Assembly: GCA_024684455.1 (NCBI GenBank)
Contig: JAIKWU010000041.1
Span: forward strand, 1 to 43,004
Length of the DNA: 43,004 nucleotides
Direction: 5' to 3'
Source: Bacteroidaceae bacterium
GTDB taxonomy: Bacteria > Bacteroidota > Bacteroidia > Bacteroidales > Bacteroidaceae
Shown here: in pieces, positions 39,749 through 43,004 of the stretch
How positions within the stretch are numbered: the first letter of the stretch is position 1
How the letters are laid out: every line of letters starts with the position of its first letter
The notes under the pieces: generated by a model
Database searches by the model: none
The model's input: only the letters and a program-made list of their open reading frames with translations
Told to the model about the DNA's origin: nothing
Program-made: the position numbers and the translations under genes

Positions 39749-40563
39749 TTTTCGTCCGCGATAAAGGCCGCATGTGCAACAACATCCTGCAGTATGCCCA
39801 CGTTTACGCCTGGGGACGTGAACACGGGCGCAGCACCATGTCCATGCGCTTTGCCTACAAGTACCAGTACTTCCGCATTTGCCACACGGCCTGGCACAAT
39901 TTCTTTGCCTATGTCATGGCGAAGACCCTGGCCAAGTTGCACCTGCTGCCTGTCATCACCTTCGAGCCTGACGACTGCAACGCCGCCGAACTCGAACAGC
40001 AGATGCTGCGTCACCGAAATGCCATTGTCGAGGGCTGGCATGTGCGCTTCTACGACCTTTTCCTCAAGTACAAACAGGACATCCTGCGCCTATTTGCGTT
40101 CGACGACGGCATCGAGGCTGCCGTGCGACGCACGATGACCGCAGCCTGTCCGCAACCCACCGTCACCCTCGGACTGCACATCCGTCGTGGCGACTATGCC
40201 CGATTCTATGGCGGACGCTATTTCTACAGCGACGAGCAATATGCCAGCCTGGTCGAGCAGTTTGCCGACTTGTTTCCCGACAAGTTGCTCACTGTCTTCG
40301 TCTGCGGCAACGACCCCAACCTCGACCGCGATTATTATCAGAAGCGTCTGCCCGAGGTCCGCTTCTGTTTTCCCGACGGCAACCCTGCCGAGGACCTCTG
40401 CCTGCTCAGCCAGTGCGACTGGCTCATCGGCGCACCTTCGACCTTCACCCTCGTCGCAGCCATGTATCACGACCGCCCGCTCTATTGGGTGGAAGATGCG
40501 AAGACGCCGCTCACGCTCGGCCTCTTCGACCATTTCGACCATTTGTTCAGGCATATAAGGTAA
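39745..40563 (+). CDS. GT11-like fucosyltransferase (alpha-1,2 type)
   Basis: A 272-residue soluble glycosyltransferase. GLHIRRGDYARF is the HxRRGDY motif that binds GDP-fucose in alpha-1,2-fucosyltransferases; CDWLIGAPSTFTLVAAM is the late conserved motif, and the N-terminal RMCNNILQYAHVYAW stands where GT11 proteins have the G-N-Q-L-F-Q-Y-A pattern. It is at the end of the four-gene unit (ATGA overlap with the phosphotransferase gene). It likely adds fucose or a similar sugar to a cell-surface glycan; the acceptor is unknown. A 335-bp repeat-rich gap follows. Confidence 0.82.
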   Translation: MIFVRDKGRMCNNILQYAHVYAWGREHGRSTMSMRFAYKYQYFRICHTAWHNFFAYVMAKTLAKLHLLPVITFEPDDCNAAELEQQMLRHRNAIVEGWHVRFYDLFLKYKQDILRLFAFDDGIEAAVRRTMTAACPQPTVTLGLHIRRGDYARFYGGRYFYSDEQYASLVEQFADLFPDKLLTVFVCGNDPNLDRDYYQKRLPEVRFCFPDGNPAEDLCLLSQCDWLIGAPSTFTLVAAMYHDRPLYWVEDAKTPLTLGLFDHFDHLFRHIR

Positions 40564-40591
40564 AGGTTTTCCTTGTTTTTTTGCGGAAAAC

Positions 40592-40727
40592 AACTCCTCC
40601 CCGGAAAGGGGAGGTGGCGCGTAGCGACGGAGGGGTCACTAACTTTATGACAATGCTTTGGGTGCTGTTGTCTTAGTTAGTGACCCCTCCGCCTTTTCAA
40701 GGCACCTCCCCTTTCCGGGGAGGAGTT
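40592..40727. repeat. 136-bp inverted-repeat element after the glycan operon
   Basis: Arms 40592-40643 and 40676-40727. The outer 25 bp (AACTCCTCCCCGGAAAGG...) and the inner 16 bp (CGGAGGGGTCACTAAC) are perfect reverse complements; the 11 bp between differ. No ORF. It is a MITE-like or long-hairpin repeat. Confidence 0.85.
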
Positions 40728-40734
40728 CCCCTTT

Positions 40735-40765
40735 CTCCCCCTCGGGGGGAGTCAGAGGGGGCTCC
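40735..40765 (+). repeat. GC-rich palindrome copy, intergenic
   Basis: CTCCCCCTCGGGGGGAG then TCAGAGGGGGCTCC; same form as the copies inside cbiD and cbiG/cbiF, here outside any gene. Confidence 0.65.
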
Positions 40766-40784
40766 AAAAAACGTCAAAAAACGC

Positions 40785-40870
40785 ACCGCAGTCGAAATAA
40801 ATTTACACTGCGGTACGCCTATAGTCGCACCGCAGTGCATTTTTAGTTGCACTGCGGTGCAAATTTTTTG
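40785..40870. terminator. Two related hairpins, the second a strong terminator
   Basis: Hairpin 1: ACCGCAGT (40785-40792) with ACTGCGGT (40807-40814). Hairpin 2: GCACCGCAGTGCA (40827-40839) with TGCACTGCGGTGC (40848-40860), 13 bp perfect, followed by AAATTTTTTG. It lies between converging genes. Confidence 0.75.
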
Positions 40871-40898
40871 TTAAGTAACAGGCTGGAAAAGTGAAGCG

Positions 40899-41924
40899 TT
40901 ATTTGCCGCGAATCCGTTGACGCAGAGGTTGATACAGCCATCTGACGACATAACTGCACGCCAGGCTTACGGCGAGTAGCAGCAGGAAAATGAGCAGCGG
41001 ATAGCGTGGCGAATAGATGAACGAGTGGAACAGGTGGGCGTAGAAGAAGGCGTGAATCAGCCAGATGTTGGTCGAATGACGGCCGAAGTAGCGGCAGACG
41101 GCCTCGAACCATGCGCTGCGTCTCAGACAGACGAACAGGCTGATGTAGATGACTGCAAACAAGGCATTGGGCAGGCTACTGGAGCCCATCGTCATCTTCA
41201 GTAAGATAAAGAAAAGGAAAAGAAAGCCTCCTCCCCATCCCTCCCCAAGAGGAGGGCGTTGTTTTAGTTTTTCAATCAGACGGAAGCGGGCGAAAATCGC
41301 GCCTGCGTAGAAAGCGGGCAGGAGGACAAACAGTGCTGTGACCGTACGTAGGCTGTCAGCACCCAGACCAGAAAGTTCTTCAAGGCGTGTGCGTAGCAGG
41401 TAGTTCCCGACATAGATGACAAAAGCCACGAGCAACAGCCAGAGGTTGGTGCGCAGGCTATGCGAGTGGACGAATCGCATGAAGGGTGCCGACAGGAGCG
41501 TGAACACGGCATAGGGCAGCAGAAACCACCACGCACCGTTGTAGGCCGAGGTCCAGGCAATGGTACTGAGTGCGAGGGTGGGGAGGTCCTTAGGATAGTC
41601 TTCGGGACGAATCATACACGCCATCGGAATGAACAGCAGAAAGACAATCCAAAAATTGGTGTAGAGCGAAAGGATACGTCGGCCGTTGTGCATCTGGGGT
41701 GACTGTTCGAAGGTGCGCGACAGTCCGTAGCCTCCGAGGAAAAGGTAGATGGGCACGCAACAGGCGGCGACACGGCTGAAGGCATAGACGATGGGCTTGC
41801 CGTTCCAGAAGGGGATGAGCCAGTCGCACTCGGCGGTGACGGTGTCGAGGTCGCTGAACAGGTGGAGCGCCAACATGAGCAGGATGGCAATGCCTTTCAG
41901 TTGGAGGGATTCGTCGCGGGACAT
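40899..41924 (-). CDS. Acyltransferase family 3 membrane protein
   Basis: A 341-residue protein with about ten membrane segments. It opens SRDESLQLKGIAILLMLALHLF, with the conserved catalytic-type His of acyltransferase-3 proteins, and has the typical YLFLGGYGL and STNIWLIHAFFY segments. The family adds O-acetyl or other acyl groups to surface sugars, so it may decorate the glycan made by the neighbouring operon. A cytoplasmic loop KQRPPLGEGWGGG is encoded by a GC-rich palindrome (41227-41256) and looks inserted. Confidence 0.85.
   Translation of the reverse strand: MSRDESLQLKGIAILLMLALHLFSDLDTVTAECDWLIPFWNGKPIVYAFSRVAACCVPIYLFLGGYGLSRTFEQSPQMHNGRRILSLYTNFWIVFLLFIPMACMIRPEDYPKDLPTLALSTIAWTSAYNGAWWFLLPYAVFTLLSAPFMRFVHSHSLRTNLWLLLVAFVIYVGNYLLRTRLEELSGLGADSLRTVTALFVLLPAFYAGAIFARFRLIEKLKQRPPLGEGWGGGFLFLFFILLKMTMGSSSLPNALFAVIYISLFVCLRRSAWFEAVCRYFGRHSTNIWLIHAFFYAHLFHSFIYSPRYPLLIFLLLLAVSLACSYVVRWLYQPLRQRIRGK
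41227..41256 (-). repeat. GC-rich palindromic element in the acyltransferase gene
   Basis: CCTCCTCCCCATCCCTCCCC then AAGAGGAGGG, encoding RPPLGEGWGGG in frame on the minus strand between two membrane segments. Confidence 0.7.
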
Positions 41925-41934
41925 GGGGTTTTAT

Positions 41935-42007
41935 CACGGAAAAACACGGAAACAAACTGAAACACACGGAAAATTTCAGTGTTTTTCCGAGTCTTTCGGT
42001 GTTTTTC
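41935..42007. repeat. ACACGGAAA-type inverted repeat at the 3' end of the membrane protein gene
   Basis: CACGGAAAAACACGGAAAC (41935-41953) faces GTGTTTTTCCGAGTC...GTGTTTTTC (41979-42007). Same family as the insertion in cobD. The stop codon and the last ten codons of the minus-strand gene lie in it. Confidence 0.8.
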
Positions 42008-43004
42008 CCATGTTATAGTATCGTTCGACTACTTCTCGCATGGCATTCACGTCTTCCTCGTCGTCACCATGGCTGACTACAACGATGAGCGGGTCGAGGG
42101 CGAACTTGGTGCGCTGCTGCTCGATGATGCGTGCCAGGTCGTCACCTTCGTAGTGCTTCATCTGCGTGATGCCGATGAAGGGCAGGGCGTGGCAGGCATA
42201 GTAGAGTTCGGACTCCTGACCGACGATGAGCAGGGGCTGGCCCTCGGCCAGGTTGGCGTTGATGTAGTTCATCAGTGAGTCGAGTTGGGCGGCATGTTGC
42301 TCGGTGACGTAGGCATTGAGCAGCGGACTCTGCGTCTGGCAGGTGTCCTCCGTACGCCAGTTCTCTTCCCAGTGGGCATGGCTGACCATGCGCCAGAGTG
42401 CCGCTACGGCGACGATGAGGTAGCCGACGATGAGAGCCGTTTTCATGCGACGGTCCTTGCTCAGCACCTGTGCGCCCAGCGTGGCAGGGAATATCATCAG
42501 CCCCGCTGTCCACTGAAAGATGTGGTCGATGCCCAGGTCGCTGCCGAAGGGGAAAGCGAGGGTGGCCAGTGTGGACAGGAGAATGAAGAATTTAGGAGTG
42601 AAAGGAGTTAAGGGAGTTAAAGGTTTGAGTGCTGGCCAGCAGAGGAGCATGCACGAAGCAAGCAGCGTGAGGCGGATGTTGTTGGTCAGCACCAGTACGG
42701 CATAGCCGACGGCAAGGAGAAGGAGGACGGGTATCTGCACAGGACGTTTCCAACGTGCGGAACGTACGAATACAAACCACATGGCTGCTACCGCCGCCAT
42801 CTGCAGCAAGAGGTTGAGCAGTGTCTTGAAATAGACGGCGAAGAGACTGGCTCCCGTATGCGTCGGAGCCGTGTCGCCGCCTCTGAAAATGCCAAACGCA
42901 TCTGCGACACATTGGAAGAAATAAGGCGTGTGCCCCAGGCAGGGCATGAGTACACCCAGCACCAGACCTACGCCGACAGCCATGCCGCCCAGCCACACGG
43001 CGGC
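41976..43004 (-). CDS. Polytopic membrane protein, N-terminus beyond the window (partial, unrecognised)
   Basis: At least 342 codons; the frame stays open to the window edge, so the gene is probably cut at its 5' end. The visible part has about seven membrane segments (for example VGVGLVLGVLMPCLG, IPVLLLLAVGYAVLVLT) followed by a soluble C-terminal domain of about 120 residues (LLIVGQESELYYACHALPFI). This layout is seen in GT-C glycosyltransferases and glycan export proteins, but no diagnostic motif is visible and I do not assign a family. A PLTPLTPFTP stretch is encoded by tandem 9-mers (42595-42623), and the last residues (GKTPKDSEKH) come from the repeat at 41935-42007. Confidence 0.7.
   Translation of the reverse strand, partial: AAVWLGGMAVGVGLVLGVLMPCLGHTPYFFQCVADAFGIFRGGDTAPTHTGASLFAVYFKTLLNLLLQMAAVAAMWFVFVRSARWKRPVQIPVLLLLAVGYAVLVLTNNIRLTLLASCMLLCWPALKPLTPLTPFTPKFFILLSTLATLAFPFGSDLGIDHIFQWTAGLMIFPATLGAQVLSKDRRMKTALIVGYLIVAVAALWRMVSHAHWEENWRTEDTCQTQSPLLNAYVTEQHAAQLDSLMNYINANLAEGQPLLIVGQESELYYACHALPFIGITQMKHYEGDDLARIIEQQRTKFALDPLIVVVSHGDDEEDVNAMREVVERYYNMGKTPKDSEKH
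42595..42623 (+). repeat. Tandem GGAGTTAAA 9-mers inside the membrane protein gene
   Basis: GGAGTGAAAGGAGTTAAGGG followed by AGTTAAAGG gives three near-identical units, read on the minus strand as PLTPLTPFTP between membrane segments. Confidence 0.7.

Overview
The window looks like chromosome of a Bacteroidetes bacterium of the order Bacteroidales, most likely Prevotella or a close relative. The promoters I can recognise have the Bacteroidetes form TTG-N19/20-TAnnTTTG. There are two TonB-dependent receptors, a DUF2723 (GT117) membrane protein, a DUF4254 protein and a large secreted protein with a Prevotella-like C-terminus. Species cannot be fixed from the sequence alone. I see no tRNA, rRNA, transposase, prophage or CRISPR array.

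Layout. 1-5220: a DUF2723 glycosyltransferase-like protein, a polysaccharide deacetylase and epoxyqueuosine reductase (queG). 5221-6350: an unusually long gap with two apparent small transcription units. One is a roughly 150-nt RNA ending in a good terminator; the other is structured and carries a 25-residue hydrophobic peptide ORF. 6351-8696 (minus): RNase R. 8853-31892: a large cobalamin (B12) region. 32032-35953: a 1271-residue secreted protein. 36045-40563: a tightly coupled four-gene envelope glycan operon (DUF4254, GT9, LTA-synthase-like phosphotransferase, GT11-like fucosyltransferase). 40899-43004 (minus): an acyltransferase and a truncated polytopic membrane protein.

The B12 region has four units. 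(1) 8883-15200 builds the corrin ring by the anaerobic route with four two-domain enzymes: CbiH-CbiC, CbiE-CbiT, CbiG-CbiF and CbiJ-CbiD. (2) A cobalamin riboswitch precedes a BtuB-like receptor, a CbiK-type chelatase made as a lipoprotein with an acidic surface-export-like signal, a second TonB receptor, an adenosyltransferase and threonine-phosphate decarboxylase. (3) cobC-cobU-cobT-cobS assembles the lower loop from its own promoter. (4) A minus-strand unit btuF-btuC-cbiA/cbiP-cbiB completes amidation, aminopropanol attachment and uptake. The C20 methyltransferase (CbiL/CobI), the steps from uroporphyrinogen III to sirohydrochlorin and the BtuD ATPase are not in the window.

The most unusual feature is the density of short palindromic repeats, many lying in frame inside conserved enzymes (QueG, CbiG-CbiF, CbiD, CobD, CobT, CbiA, CbiP, acyltransferase). 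Some supply a stop codon or the linker joining two fused enzymes. One GC-rich element appears in inverted copies 46/47 identical inside CbiA and exactly at the CbiA-CbiP junction. The most promising candidates for something undescribed are this protein-invading repeat system, the extracytoplasmic CbiK flanked by two receptors, and the small RNA/small protein loci between queG and rnr.
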